64,000 nucleotides of DNA. Origin: Ilyonectria destructans (lineage: Eukaryota; Ascomycota; Sordariomycetes; Hypocreales; Nectriaceae). Under the pieces are notes generated by a model. That model was not told the DNA's origin and did no database searches. It worked only from the letters and a program-made list of their open reading frames with translations. The translations under genes were made by a program, and so were the position numbers. The stretch is taken from NCBI GenBank assembly GCA_020740775.1, contig JAHEWK010000003.1, positions 3,596,001 to 3,660,000 of the forward strand, in the 5' to 3' direction. Positions within the stretch are counted from its first letter, which is position 1, and every line of letters begins with the position of its first letter. This document shows positions 21,178-33,940 of the stretch, one piece after another.

Positions 21178-24100
21178 GATTTGCGACGACGGGGATGCGG
21201 CGATGCGACGCGTCGCAGGGTGCACCGGCTCCGAAATTGAATGGCCTGAGCGGAGCTCACAGGCGCAGGGCTCAGCGGGAGCTGGCGGCCAAAAGACCGA
21301 GACGGGTATGGGGAGGCGGACAGGAAAGGCCCGGTGAGAATAATAAATCGACAAGAATGGTCATGGCCGTACCTCAGCGAGAGCGGGAGGAAGCAGAAAG
21401 ACAGAGATATGTTGTCGTTAGGATCGAGCAAGGCTGAGCGGGAGTGGTGCGGGAGGCCGGGAGGCCATCGTAGAACAGTGCGGGCGCAGTGGTCCGACGG
21501 TACGCCAGGCGGTGGCCGACTCGCGGTGGCGTCCGGGCAGCTATGGCTGTTGAGCTTGGCTCGCGCCTTGGCTGGTTTGTGTCTAGTGGATGGCCAAGGT
21601 GGGCTTGACCTTGGCGGGCACTTGGTCGTGAGGGACGAAATGAGACGTTGGACGAGGGCGCGAGGAGGCGAGAACGAGTGCTGGAAGACGGCGAGGAGCA
21701 ACAGGCTTAACCGGCCTGACTTGTCAATCTGTCAGGCTGGTGGAGGGTTCCTCCGTACCGTGTTCAGACTGCAAAGTGTCAATCTGGACAGAGCACAGGG
21801 CGTCGGATCGAGGATGGGGTGAATCTCCCGGGGGACCGGTTTGCGCGCGTTCAATAGTTCGGGGTTGGCCTAGGAGGGAGGGGGGACCCTTGGAGAGGTG
21901 CAAATCATGCGGTTGGTGTCGATAGCTGGTAGTCTGCATGCTCCGGTACATGCGGATGATGGTCCAGACGTTCTCCGTACTTGAACTGTATTGGACCAGG
22001 GGAACAAGAGACGGAGGATTTCCGGCCTGTCCAGGCTGCACCACTCCCAGCCAGCCTGGGAACCCCTGGAGCTGTTGCAGATGCAGAGTACAGAGTGCAG
22101 ACCAAGGGCCAACTTTTCCAAGGGCCCCCAATTGGCAAAGAAATGTGGCGTCAGGGGACATATCGGTGGGCGCCAGAGAAGCGAAGTGAGCAGGGTCTTG
22201 ATGGTCGAATCGTGTGGGTTCTCACCACTACGAGACAGTCAACGTCGAAGAGACGGGCACGTGGTGTTGAGCCACCGCGAGAAAGCCAAAGAGCGTGGGG
22301 GAGCCCGGCATTACATAATCCTCTGGGGTACCTGCCTGCCACACTGCGTGAGCCCACACTACCTACCGTAGTTGCTGAAGCCCAAAGGTAGCGTGACACA
22401 AGATGGATGGGAAGGAGTGCTTTCTTTTTCCAGTTTGGGGGAGGAGCGAGGTACTGACTGCCCTGCATTCCGAAAGCAGGTAGGTGCCTAAGTACCTTCA
22501 ATGTACGTACGGAGTAAAACAACGCCCAGATCGCAAGTCTCAAGCCCCTCCCACCTCCACCCTCGGAAGAAAAAGAAATCCACGACGCCGACAGGGAAAA
22601 CGACGTGAGAAAGAGGCGTAGAAGGAAATCCGTCCTACACGCGGTTAACTCCTGTGTCCGTCCGTGTCCTGGTCAATGCCAATCTACAAGACATATCTCT
22701 GTGCCCGAGTGCCTCAGACTTGCTCGATCCGGAGGGGCACGACACGCCGCGTCGCCACAATCAACCAAGCAACCTTTAACGACACCTCCACCATTCATCT
22801 ACCACTTGTTGATGACGAAACGAGGCCGCCGGGGCCCAGACAGTCGGGAATTGCAGCGGGAACCTGACCCGAGGCGAAAGCTTCACCCCCATCACCAAAC
22901 GACAAGCCGCAAACGTCCCACGCGAGCTAACGCTTCGGAGTTGAAAGGACGCACGCATGCTGCCGGGATAGTCCTCGAACAGAAGAGAGCCAGTAGTTAT
23001 TAGTGCCCAGACACCAGCGACTGGCAGCCGCAATGGCAGGCGACAGACAGCTGGCTGCACAGGCTAAGACGCCAAGCAACCCAAGCAACCCAAGCAATCT
23101 GTGTCCTTCTTAGCCCCGGCACAAGCCTTGCTCAGTCGTGCTGGGGTTGACTAGTCGCTCTGGTAGACGGCCCCCAAGCCCACCCATCAGAGAGCCTCCT
23201 GGACCCCCGTGCTCGATGTTCCCGTCTTAAGTGGACCACCAATCGACGACAAGCTTCCCTCCATGTGGCGCCGACCCTTGGTTCTCCGGCTCTGATCCGT
23301 TTCTGAACTTTCTGGTCCCTCCTGGCCCCTCCTTGTCGCTGGCCGTGTCTTGCGTCTGGGCGACCGGGGCCCAGTTGCTTGTGTGCGCCGCTGCTGCTGT
23401 GTGCCTGCCCGTTGTGTGCCTGTCTGCATCTGCGGGGAGTTTGATTGACGAGTCGTCCCTCAGACTCGAGTCGAGCGCGCGCGTGCCCCTCGTTCCACCA
23501 CCATATGGATTTCTCGTCAACGAACACGATGGAAGATGCTTGGCCACGGCTGGCCTAGCTCGCCCGACGACCACCGATACTACGCCCACGACGCTTGCCG
23601 CAGCGGTCTGCAGGTCCACGACATTGTCATCCATTGTCATCTTGACATTGGGTCCGGCCTTCCGCCAAGCAGCATCGTGTGAGCGCCCGGGTCTGCCTCT
23701 CCAACTGCGAGTTCCATTGCGACCGCGACTGCATCCATCTGGGCCTGTCCGCATCCGTGGTCATCTCGTTGGGGTAGGTACTGCACTACTGCCCGCATCC
23801 AAGTAGACCTACCTACCCATGCCCATCTGCGCCCAAGTGTGTGCTTGTGTCTTGAGAGTGGGCTCTGGGTTGTCTGCAAAAGGCGTGCGTGCGTGCGTCT
23901 CTCGCTCTAGGTGAACGTGAGCTCGTGCTTGAGCTCGAGGCGTGAGAGAAACAAACTTCTGCTGCCCTCTGCGTATTTGCTTTGCATCTTCACCAGTCCT
24001 CATCCATCTGCTCGTCCTCGTTGCCTAACTCCAAGGGCGGTGCGGAACTCGGCCACGCGCACCTCCGTCCCGATGATTCGGATCTTCAAGACGGCGCCAG

Positions 24101-24198
24101 CACAAACCACCTGCCAGCTTCTCATCGTTGTGACCGTGTCATGACATGTCCCCACCGCTCGGTCAGTCAGCTTGCCCTCGACTGCCACCTGCGACAGC
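21178..24198. promoter_or_regulatory. 3-kb divergent intergenic region
   Basis: This separates the minus-strand permease gene from the plus-strand gene starting at 24199. Open frames on both strands overlap, are rich in Arg/Ser/Pro and show no family features, so I do not call a gene. The right-hand kilobase becomes C/T-rich on the plus strand, which fits a leader for the downstream gene. Short tandem repeats include CAAGCAACC at about 23078-23100 and GCGT at about 23885-23898. A tacggagta motif lies at 22508. Confidence 0.5.
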
Positions 24199-25606
24199 AT
24201 GTCCTCCTCGGGCTCCTCCTTTACCTCGTCGTCGCTCGGTCGCCCGCCAACGTATGGGCGTACTTACGCCAGTCCAGTTGACTCGACTTGGACCCCGACC
24301 TCGGGCATCTCGACCATATCTGCTCCCACCACCGAGGGCTCAGTCACACAAACTTCCACCCTCGACCTCGGCCCTCCCGGCTTCCAAGCAACAATGTACG
24401 TTCAACAATCCCGTCCGGCGCCTTCCTGCTTTGTTCAATCTTCTCGGGGTCCCAATTGTTGCTTCACCATCTCTGACCTTGGTCTCCTCCAGAATTCTCT
24501 TCCAGGACACCCCCGACGAGCGTGTCGTCTATCTCGGCCCCTGGGAAGTTGTGGGCTCTGAACAGCGCCGCATCCTTTGGCAGGGCAGCTACCAGAACGA
24601 ACTCCTCGAGCACTACCGTGAGCCTACCCTCCGTCCACTTCCTATCATCCCGGCGCATTAGCTAATACTCGGCTCCAGTGCCCTCCGACATTCCCTCAGA
24701 TATCCACCCTCATACCCTCCACTCACGTCATCGCCCCTACTACGACCCCGCGGACATGGAACGATATCTGACCTTTCAGGAACCCCATCGAATTCGATAC
24801 ACGACGGACGAAGGCGTCTGTATCCACGACCAGTATATCAAGGTTCGGTACGAATTCACCACGGTCGAAGGCTCTATCCAGTTCCAGGGCGATGTCCGCA
24901 GAAAAGACCTCGTCGACTTCTACGACGTGGATGTGATTTGGACCAATGTTCACGGCCGCACTGATAGTTTTGGGAAAGTCAAGGGCATTGGAGCCATCCA
25001 ACGGCTCAAGCTATGGAGAGACCGATATACGACCTTTCACTCGCTCAGCGTCTGGGCCAATAAGACCGACGGCCAGTACCGCGAATACGAGATACACAAC
25101 TTCGAAGGGGAGGTTCGGGGGCGAGACGATCGTGCGAAACAGCTCAAACTCATGGCCCATGGTCGACGCCGCAGCTCGACTGACGACCATCAACACCGCC
25201 GTTTCAACCTGGCTCATCGAATCCGTCCTCGGGTGAGGACTGGCAGTTCTTCGGAGCCCAGCCCGTCTCAACAGTCGCTGGACATACGATACCTGGCCAT
25301 CCAGTTTACCGAACGCCAAGGTAATTACGTTCCAGGGCATTGCTCCTTCTTATCACAACCAAACCGGTTTCCAGTCGGCTAACCATCACCCCAGCGTATC
25401 GGCGGTTCCTAGAGACGTGGCTCTATTGCCACAGTACTGACCGCGAGTTTAACGGCATCCCCTTCCCACCTAACCACTTTGAGCTACCCTCGCCGCAAAT
25501 AATGCCGGGACACTCTCCAGATCTCCCGGTGTCGGAGTGGCAGAACCGCACCCTCGATAGCATCGCAGAGCCCTCGGGCTCAGGCGATGCAGTGGCAACG
25601 CCCTGA
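24199..25606 (+). CDS. Protein of unknown function, four exons
   Basis: I do not recognise the family. Four exons (24199-24395, 24493-24617, 24679-25320, 25395-25606) with canonical splice sites join into 391 residues. The first ~65 residues are Ser/Thr/Pro-rich and probably disordered. The middle part looks folded: DTPDERVVYLGPWEVVGSEQ, a beta-rich block including HDQYIKVRYEFTTVEGSIQF and FYDVDVIWTNVHGR, then RLKLWRDRYTTFHSLSVWAN. A basic, His/Arg-rich segment follows at about 260-300, and the tail contains RYLAIQFTERQAYRRFLETW and a Pro/Ser-rich end. There is no signal peptide or membrane segment. Codon-level consistency over four exons and the alternation of polar and aromatic residues support a real gene. 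Its role is unknown; neighbours give no hint. Confidence 0.75.
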
Positions 25607-26028
25607 ACGGCCACGCAGCCAGTAGCACCACCAACCCGAGCCACATGCCTGCAGCAGCATGCAGGTGGGGTGACAGCCTTTGCAGGACACACAACGACGC
25701 AAGCGACAGTCTCGCTTGCAAGACCTGTAGAGTGCCTGGGCCGGTGGGATTTCGGCGCGGTTTGGGGGGGTGACGGCAGATATTGCGGCGGAATGCGCGT
25801 CCATCAGCAAACCACATGCCACAGCCGTGGCCAGACTGCGGCCAGACTGCCCGGAGCGACACCACCCCCACCTTGACCCCGCGGTGTCAGACCACGGTGT
25901 GTCGTCATTCAGCAGCGCACCTCGCCGAGCTCACATATCATGATCATATAACTAGCGCCCATTGCCGGCTCAACGGTATCGATGTCAATCCATTGACTCT
26001 ACTCGTTTCTTCTATTGCCATTGCGGCC
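25607..26028. other. Intergenic, acetate kinase promoter
   Basis: No supported gene. A 10-bp direct repeat, ggccagactg, occurs at about 25842-25862. The frame of the acetate kinase stays open upstream to 25783, but the added residues do not resemble the family, so this is taken as leader. Confidence 0.45.
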
Positions 26029-27393
26029 ATGAAGGTTATCCTCGCCATCAACGCTGGCTCCAGCTCGGTCAAAATCTCCGTCTTCACGGCCGACAAGGAT
26101 GCATTGCCCCGCCAGATCGCCGACACTCAGATCAGCGGCCTCACTGCCCCGCCCGCCCAGCTAACATATGTCCGCCTCGGCGAGACGCTCATCAAGGCCA
26201 AGGAGGTCGCTGATGAGGTCAAAAGCCAGGACGACGCCTTTGATTTGCTGCTCAAGACACTCGTCGACGATGACGGCCTGCAAGAGATTCGCTCCAAGGC
26301 CGACATCTCCATTGCCTGTCATCGCATTGTTCACGGCGGCGACTACGACAGGTCTCAGATCATAACTCAGGACACATATCATCACCTTGAAGAGCTGAGC
26401 GATTTAGCGCCGCTGCACAACGGCGTCGCGCTTGGCATCGTGGACACGTGCATCCGGCTTCTCCCCGACGCTGTCAACGTCGCCTGCTTCGACTCGCAGT
26501 TCCATACTACCCTCCCGCCACACATCTACACATATCCCATCAACCCCAAAATTGCAAAGAGCAATCGCTTGCGCAAGTATGGTTTCCACGGCATCAGTTA
26601 TGCTTTCATTACGCGATCCGTCGCCGAGTTCCTGAACAAGGATGTCGCCTCCCTCAACATCATCGCCCTCCACCTCGGTAGCGGCGCGAGTGCGTGTGCC
26701 ATCAAGGAAGGCAAGAGCTATGACACTAGCATGGGATTGACTCCGTTGGCGGGTCTTCCCGGTGCCACGCGAAGCGGCAGTGTCGATCCAAGGTAAGTCC
26801 AGCTATACCTACTGGTACACCAACCGCAGGTCGTCGGCAAGGCTCCCCCGAGCCATTGACGATAACTCAGAGAGGTCAAAGAAACGTTGCTAACCTACCG
26901 CGACTTCAGCCTTGTCTTTCACTACGCCAGTGATGTGGGTAAGCTCTCTCCTGCATCAACCAAGCACCTCCACATCTCAGTCGCCGAGGAGATCCTCAAC
27001 AAGCAAAGCGGCTGGAAAGCCATGACGGGCACCACCAACTTCGGCGTTGTCGCCGCTTCCGACGATCCCGCCTGCCGCCTTGCATTCGACATCTTCGTTG
27101 ACCGCATCTGCGGCTTCGTTGGCTCGTATTACATCACACTTGGTGGCCGCGTCGACGCCTTGGTCTTCGCTGGCGGCATTGGCGAGCGCAGCGCCAAACT
27201 CCGCGCCGCCGTCGTCGATCGTCTCGCCTGTCTCGGCTTCACTCTCGACGAGGCCCGGAACGCCAAACCCATCACCAGCATCGTCCAGGATCTTGGTGCT
27301 GAAGGATCCGAACATGGCATTCTCGTCTGCCAGACTGATGAGCAGCTTGAGATGGCTAGACTGTGCGCCGAGAAGGAGGACTTGTGGAAATAG
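26029..27393 (+). CDS. ack: Acetate kinase
   Basis: Interconverts acetate + ATP and acetyl phosphate + ADP. In fungi it is known to work with phosphoketolase (Xfp), which makes acetyl phosphate from sugar phosphates. Two exons (26029-26792 and 26910-27393) give 415 residues, close to the usual ~400. The N-terminus carries acetate kinase signature 1, LAINAGSSSVK (residues 5-15). The ACHRIVHGG segment, the FDSQFHTTLP segment and the second signature region (LRKYGFHGISY, HLGSGAS, then GLPGATRSGSVDPS across the intron) are all present, as are FAGGIGERS and the C-terminal EHGILVCQTDEQLEMAR. The 117-bp intron has a ctaac branch site. The start at 26029 places Met five residues before the signature, as is normal. 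No phosphoketolase gene lies in this window. Confidence 0.96.
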
Positions 27394-28314
27394 ATTCATG
27401 TTGCGGCTCTTGCGTGTCTCAGTCGCGAGAATATTAGCCCGGGGAGAGGATAGAGATGGACATTTTGCTTATAGATACTTCCGTTCTTGGGGAGCTCAAT
27501 GTGATCGCGCGGAGGCCGATGGCCATGTACTTTACAAGTTGTTCAACCAATCACAACTCAGAAAACCAATAGAAATGAATATTTAAGTGAAGATCAAAGT
27601 GGTATCAATTCACCCCATGAAGCGCCTCTATCAAGGGCCTTCAACTATATATAACCCAGCAAGCAACGAAAAAATCGATTTTGCTGCAACTTTCGTCAAA
27701 ACCACAGCTATGTAATTGCGGCGTATCTGCCCAGGGGTTATGCCTCATGACCCAATGGCCTCATCAAGACCAGAGTGTTCGTACTCCTTGTCGCGAGACA
27801 GGCTCAGGGCCGCCTTCGCCGACGAGGGCACAACTCAACAGAAGATAAGATAAAATCAAGAATCGCCCAACGCCGTGCCTTTTCACTCCATAGAATATCC
27901 CCAATGGTTTCCTGTCGTCATATATCTAAAAACCAGATGAGATGGAAAATCATGCCCGGCGCCATTTCGTGTACTTTTGACACCGCCCATGTTCACAAAA
28001 TCCCCATGAAAAAGATAAGCACCGGAAGAAAACGCCTTTCCCTTAGGATTGCCTTTCGTGTATTCGTACATCCCGCAGCCAACAAGATCAGTAGCCGAAA
28101 AAAGGAAGAAAAAATCATGCTTCGTATGTAAGGGTGTGTGGTGGTGTCGTGTCTGGTAAGGCGAGGTTGGTTGCGGTGAGGATCAGGTGGAGTTTTGGCG
28201 CGGTCGATGAGTAAGATTAGAATTATCAACTAGGGCGGATTGCGGTTTGGTGATGGATGGTGAGGGGTGACGTGGGATGTAAGTCGGGTGTCAACCAGTT
28301 AGAGCCGAAGAAGC
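27394..28314. other. Convergent intergenic (3' UTRs)
   Basis: AT-richer sequence between two convergent genes. It has no supported gene and probably holds both 3' UTRs. Confidence 0.5.
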
Positions 28315-29202
28315 TCAGGAACCACCCTCTTGACAGGCCACCGCCATTGCAAGGGCGTCCAGTCCACTGGGGGTCCTGCCAGCGACTGGGCGGTTAAGCA
28401 GGGGGAGGTTGAGACCGCGCATGTCCCATGCTCCACTAGCAAGACTCGGTGAGGGCTGCGGGGGGGTAGGAAGAGGGTACTGGTTTGTCGTCTCCCAGTG
28501 GGATTTGGAGTCCCTGGAAGCAGCTGAGCGACTGGACGCGGAGCTACGCCCCGACGAAGAGTTGCGGCGGGCTTCGGCGAGGGAGGTCTTGTGGCCTCGT
28601 TGACTCGAGGATCGCGTCTTCTCTTTGTAGTGTGTCTCCAGGTGTTGCTTCATGTTGTCGGCGCGGGTGAACTTTTTCTGGCAGCCTGGGAAAGTGCAGT
28701 GAACAGCTTTCTCAGCGGTGTGGATCTTGGAATGGCGCGAGGCGTGGCCCGAGGTAGTAAATGTCTTTTCGCAGCCGTGGCTGTCGCGATAGCGACATGG
28801 GTAGCGCTTGCTGGGCCGGTCGGGCATGGGCGATGCGGCGGGTTGGTTGGAGAGGTCATCGTCAAAGGATGCGGAGCGAGAGCTCTCGGCGTAGGCTGCG
28901 GGCTTGGCTGAGTGGGCATCGACGCCATACTCGTGGGGGATGGAGTAAACGGATTGATGTCGCGGATAATAGTCGACGTTGGGAGTCAAAGGCGAAACGG
29001 GGTCGTTGCTCATTTGGGAGTCGTATGAGTCGGAACGCAGAAGCTCGGGAGTGTTGGGCGAGGAAGCGGCGCTTCCGGAGACGGAGTATTGTTGCGCGAG
29101 GGCATGGTTAGAGTGGTAGCTTAGGGGTCTCTGGGCCAGGTAGCCGGCACCATCGTCGTTGAGGAGCGAGACCTTTCGGCCTGAAGCGTCTCGAGCTTGC
29201 AT
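28315..29202 (-). CDS. C2H2 zinc-finger transcription factor (FlbC-like)
   Basis: A nuclear regulator of 295 residues in one exon. Two adjacent fingers are seen: finger 1 at Cys136, Cys144, His157, His161, with an unusually long CX7C knuckle, and finger 2 at Cys169, Cys174, His187, His191 (CX4C-X12-HX3H). The linker is HTAEKAVH. The N-terminal 130 residues are Ser/Asn/Pro-rich, with short SPNTPELL and PVSPLTPN motifs that look like phosphorylation sites. A Ser/Arg-rich segment follows the fingers. The finger sequence, with TTSGHASRHSKIH and TRADNMKQHLETH, resembles the conidiation regulator FlbC of Aspergillus and Nrg1-type repressors, as I remember them; the orthology is an inference. The start at 29202 is a real ATG. 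Upstream on the coding strand is a long pyrimidine-rich leader. Confidence 0.85.
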   Translation of the reverse strand: MQARDASGRKVSLLNDDGAGYLAQRPLSYHSNHALAQQYSVSGSAASSPNTPELLRSDSYDSQMSNDPVSPLTPNVDYYPRHQSVYSIPHEYGVDAHSAKPAAYAESSRSASFDDDLSNQPAASPMPDRPSKRYPCRYRDSHGCEKTFTTSGHASRHSKIHTAEKAVHCTFPGCQKKFTRADNMKQHLETHYKEKTRSSSQRGHKTSLAEARRNSSSGRSSASSRSAASRDSKSHWETTNQYPLPTPPQPSPSLASGAWDMRGLNLPLLNRPVAGRTPSGLDALAMAVACQEGGS

Positions 29203-32200
29203 CGCGAAAAGAGAGGCTGGCGTTTGTGGTTCGAACGAGCTCTGGCCGCGAGATTTGGAGAAACCGGAAGCAGCGGGTTTGAAGGTCTAAGGTAAGGAAA
29301 CGAGGTGAGGCGAGCGCGAGGCGGAGCAGAGTCAAGCAAGGTGCCTGGGGGTGACCAGGGGGGGTGGAAGTGACCGGGTACCGAGGCGAAGCCAGGGGGG
29401 GCGGGCCACTGGGGAAGCGGGAAGCGGGAGGCTTGGAAGCTGGGAAGCTGAGAAGCTGTCGGCTGGAAAATGAGGACGGGAGACTTTGGAACGGAGTCGT
29501 TGTCTCGCAACTGGATGTCTCAAAAAAGGACTGCTTCTTGGGACGTGGTCCGGTTCTTTTCTTTTCTTTTCTTCTTCTTCTCTTTGATGAAATTGAGTCA
29601 GGCGCGAGGCCGGTTCAGAACAAAGCACCGACACCGGGTTGTGTTTTATTGAAGAGCGAGTCTAGCGAGGGGACCAGGGGACGAGTCACCGGGAGTGTTT
29701 TCGAGGTTCGTAGTTTCAATCGTAGTCAAAGTCGTGGTATTATTTCGCCAGGTTCGCGAGAACGGCGATGGTGTTGATGGAATGGAAATGAGCACTAGTC
29801 GTCAGACGTCGGCGACATATGATCTGACGAGATGTGATGGAATAGTTGTCCGATGGCGCTGGATGAGCAGATGAACAGTCCCAAAAGGGAAAGCAAACGT
29901 AAATGGAGGACCGACGGCGACGAGGCGGGAAGGGTGGGAGATTGGGCGATGCGCTCAAGCCAGGCAAGACAAGGTACGACGGTTGGGGTCCGAGAGTCCA
30001 AGGTCCTTCTAGGGAGGGAGGGAGGAAATAAGAAAGCCACCAGAGACAAGAGAGACAAGAGAGAGAGGAGATGCTCCAGTGGGGAGGATCAGCAAGAACG
30101 ATGATCTGAGGAATTGATACGTCTTCGGAGACCAGGGCAAGGCGAAGCCAGGCGAGGAAGGCTGGGCTTGGAGCTTTATTAGGTTTTCAAACCGTCAACC
30201 GAAGGGGCCAGGGTCTGGAGGTATGGAGACGTACGGACGTGGAGAAGACCATGGGAGTATGTCGAGCAAGACCCGAAAAGTCCACGCACAGAGTCACCGA
30301 GTCGCAAAGTCGCAAAGCCACGGGGCCACAGGGGGTAGAGAAAGTGGAGAGGGGGGTGTGTGGAAGGCGAAGAGAAAGAAAAGAGGCACGGATATCCGTA
30401 TAGGCGTATAAGCGGCGGCGGTATGGAGCGAGTTGAACTGTAAGGAGTGCGGTTAGGTACCTGAGAATGGGGTATGCGCTGGATGGGCTGTGATGGGCTG
30501 TGATGTGATGGGATGAGATGGGACTGGATGGCACAGGAAGGGCTTTGCGCATGCACGCATGGAACCCACAATCGATCGACGGGATCGAGAAAGTCGCGAG
30601 AGCGACCTGGGTTCTCTTGCCTCTCTGGCGTCGGCGGTCGGCCACCCCTGCCCTGCTCTGCCTTGCCCTTGCCTTGCGAAAATCCCAAGCTCCAAGCTCC
30701 CGCTCCCCAGCGTGTGGGAGTGACCGGGGCCAGTTCGACCGGGGTGGAGATGGAGTGGGGATGTAGTGGGCCGGTGTGGGTGGGGCAATCTTCCCCCAGG
30801 GACATGGATTTATTGACACGGCCGACAGGGAAGAGGGAAGGCAAGGGTCTTTGCTTGAGTTTTGCTTTGCACTCTTGGGGCAAGGCGGGCAAGGGCAGGG
30901 GCCCCACCAAGGGTCCGACCAGGGGACGCAACTGCCTCCAAAAGCGTGCAACCCCTCTTGGCTGCGCAGGCTCCTTGGCTCCGGGCTCAGTACCCTGGCG
31001 CCTTCAAGTCTCTCCCTTGTATATTGTAGCCTCCGCAGGTCAGCGACTCCACAGTCCGCAGGTAGCACAAGCCCGCGTGTTTGCTCCATCCACCTTTTTC
31101 GGGGACTCGAACTGGGAACATCGCCAAGTGGGCAGGGCAGCAAGGCAGCAGCAGGGCAACCGTGCCAGTTCGCGTCCCAAAGGAGCACATAATCATGTCA
31201 ATCACCAACTTCGCGTCGCTGCGCATTGCATCACAGCCTTGTCCGTCGCACCACCACTGCCCGGCCCCCCGAGTCGTCCCCCGAAATCTTGCTGACACCT
31301 CCCTGGCCCAGCTCCGACCGACGACCACCGCAGCCGTCTTCTGTCGCCTGTTGTCGCGAGATTCCCATACATGTTTCGAGTTCGCCTTTTTCTTCGCACC
31401 ACTATTGTTCCAAAATGCCCCGTCTCGCTCCAGGGTCCAGTCTTCTCAACTCACCATCTCGTGATAGACACAACGCCGGTCGGCCGCGGTGTCGCGACTG
31501 AGCGCGTCAGCTTACAGATACGGAACGGGACTCCGGTGCCTGGACCCCGACTTCCCACCCGTAATCTCGATCCCTACTCTCCGTCGATGCTGTGGACTGT
31601 GTAAACGACTAGTAACCGTCATAGTGACGGATGACGGGGACCGCACCAGCCCGGTCGAGGGGGGCCAAGAGCCCCAAGACCCCTTTGACCCTCCTGGTCA
31701 CACCATGGTGACGTCAAGCTCATGACAACAAGTCGCCAGCCTGGACCCTGACATCTGTTGGCTGGGAACCTTCAGCGCTCCGCTATTGCTGTTGATATCA
31801 AGCCGGCGCATGAGGGAGTCAACCATGCAGGCTTCTCCTCGTCAACGTCGCGCTCTAGAAGGCCCCCCCCCCGGCACTCACTCCAATCTGTGACTCTCCG
31901 GGGAGCCGCCGTTTGCCAAAAGATCCGAACGTCCCATTCGGCAGACGCATTGAGGCCTGTTCAAGGGCTTGGAGGCAAGGATAGAGGCGGAGTCGCCGCG
32001 GAACCGGGTGATTGATAATTGAGCGTCGATCTCTGTCAGCACGAATTAGGTTTTCCACAAAGGCAAAATCGAAGACCCAACCACAGAGGGCCCAGACTCG
32101 AGCCTTGTCAAAAAGTCGCCGTCGTGGCGACAAGCGGGATTGAGCCTGGAAAGCTTAGGCGCCCAAAAGGTTCCCCAGCCCGCAGCCTCTGCTCTTTGTC

Positions 32201-33913
32201 CTCCATGGGGAAGGCACCGTCCCATCCTCCATCCACCATCAGCCGGGTGCGGTTGCGGGCGCCGAGAAGGGGAACGGTGAGGAGCCAGCCGACCCGCTTA
32301 ACGTTAGGCGGGGGCCCACCCTTAAGCTCTCCGCCAGACACTACCAGCTACAGAGGACGCTACAGTGGCTACAGAAGGTGGAGGCAGCGGGGGCGGGCAA
32401 AGTCCCCTAAGCGTTGACGCTCCAAGGGTCGCTTCCAGGGTCCCTCCAACCCTCAGGTCCTCTCAGGTCCGGGACGTCCACAGCCAATAATCGGAGAGAT
32501 CGGGGGGGGGGACGAGAAGGTGGGCAGTTTGACCGGCGCCGGCTCCAACACAAGCATTGCTGCACCAGCATCAGTCATCAAAGGGCGCCAGAACCAACGC
32601 CAACACCAGCGCCAGTGTCAGTGCCACCCGTGGAGAAGCGCAGCATTCGGTACTGACTGACTGCATACACACGATAGGAATATGTAATCGATCGCGCTCG
32701 CCGGTCGCCGATGGCCGGGGGTCCGGGGTGAAACGAAACGAAAGAGTCCGTCGCGCCTTGATTCCGCCTTTGGCTGGCATGGCTTCGGTTGTTTTTTTTG
32801 CTCTGGCCCGTCTGAGCGACGCCATCCCCGAGGCTCGAGGCTCTGTGCTCCTCGTCTAGCCGACGCCATCGACTCCAGCGCATCGACAATAACACCTCAC
32901 ATGCGTAGTCGAGAGCACTAAACTGCAAATTTAGAAACTCTATTATATCTCTAGGCTCTCTGTCGCCTCCGCGCCCTGTCTTTTCGGCGCGGAGGAGGCT
33001 GCCGGGCCCGACGGACGGACGGTGGTCTGGCGAGTGGCGAGTTGCCTGGCGAGTTACCTTGCGAGTTACTTGGCGGTGACCTTTGGGATGCAGGGGTCCT
33101 TCATGGAACTGTCCTGGCCAACCTCGGTACGTAGCGTATCTGGGCCTATCCTACCGTCCCATCCACACCGGCCGCTGCTAACTGCGTACCCAAGTGCCTT
33201 CAGCGTGCAATTGCTGTGCTAAATTGCTGTGCTACCGACGGACACCACCCAAAGGTCCCCGCCCCGGCCATCCCTGCCCACCTGGCCAAGACCAACCTTA
33301 CCCTGACTTTTTTCGAATACCCTGGCCTGACAAAGAACCTCGAGACACACCAAGTGCTGCAGACACGCTGCAGCACTGCTAAGGACACGTCCTCGGTGGC
33401 CGAGAGGCGCTTTGGGGATGCCATTCTTGCACAACACCATGACCCGTGGATGGTTTTCTGGCTCATCTCCGCCCGGCCTCCCTTCTATGACGGCACGTTG
33501 ACTCTGCTTTGTCTACCAGGATGCCAGCCTGATTAAACCCTTCCCAGGCCTTGTATTGAACCATGCTCCGGTCAATTTGCTCCGGCCCATACATACCCTT
33601 CCTCCTCCTCATGTCACTGTGTCGTGCACCCAGCCATGTCGCAGGTTTTCAGGGTCCTACTGTGTAGTACGCGTCAATCCCGACTGGACTGAAGCCACCA
33701 GCACGTCAAACGTCACCACATTTGGCCGCCACCTTTGGCAACCACCTTGGTCGCCTTCTTGCCTGTCAAAGCACTCAAGCTCGATGCGGCGTCCTGCAGC
33801 GCCCGCAAGATGGCTCCTACCCCCTCCACTCCGGCTACAACCCAAATGCGACTGAGATGCGCCCATGAACCGAACGTTCCGCAGCAATAATACGTGGTAC
33901 GTAACAATAGATG

Positions 33914-33940
33914 GCGACCTGCTGAGCGACCTGCTGAGCG
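33914..33940 (+). repeat. GCGACCTGCTGA direct tandem repeat
   Basis: Two full copies and a partial third copy of a 12-bp unit sit back to back in non-coding DNA. Confidence 0.85.

Noticed and set aside
23227..23806. Opposing 175- and 191-codon frames between the permease and the unknown gene
   Set aside because: Mutual antisense shadows with low-complexity translations and no splice support.
26887..26910. Alternative start of a second acetate kinase-like frame
   Set aside because: This is the end of the intron read through; the conserved motif continues across the 26793-26909 splice.
31090..31125. tRNA T-arm-like word (ggggactcgaactgggaac)
   Set aside because: No cloverleaf could be built around it: the acceptor, D and anticodon arms are missing on both strands.
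30179..31188. Minus-strand frames of 333 and 250 codons, and an overlapping plus-strand frame of 260 codons
   Set aside because: Three long frames overlap in the same GC-rich DNA with Pro/Ser/Arg-rich, domain-free translations. They are explained by base composition, and no splice structure supports any of them.
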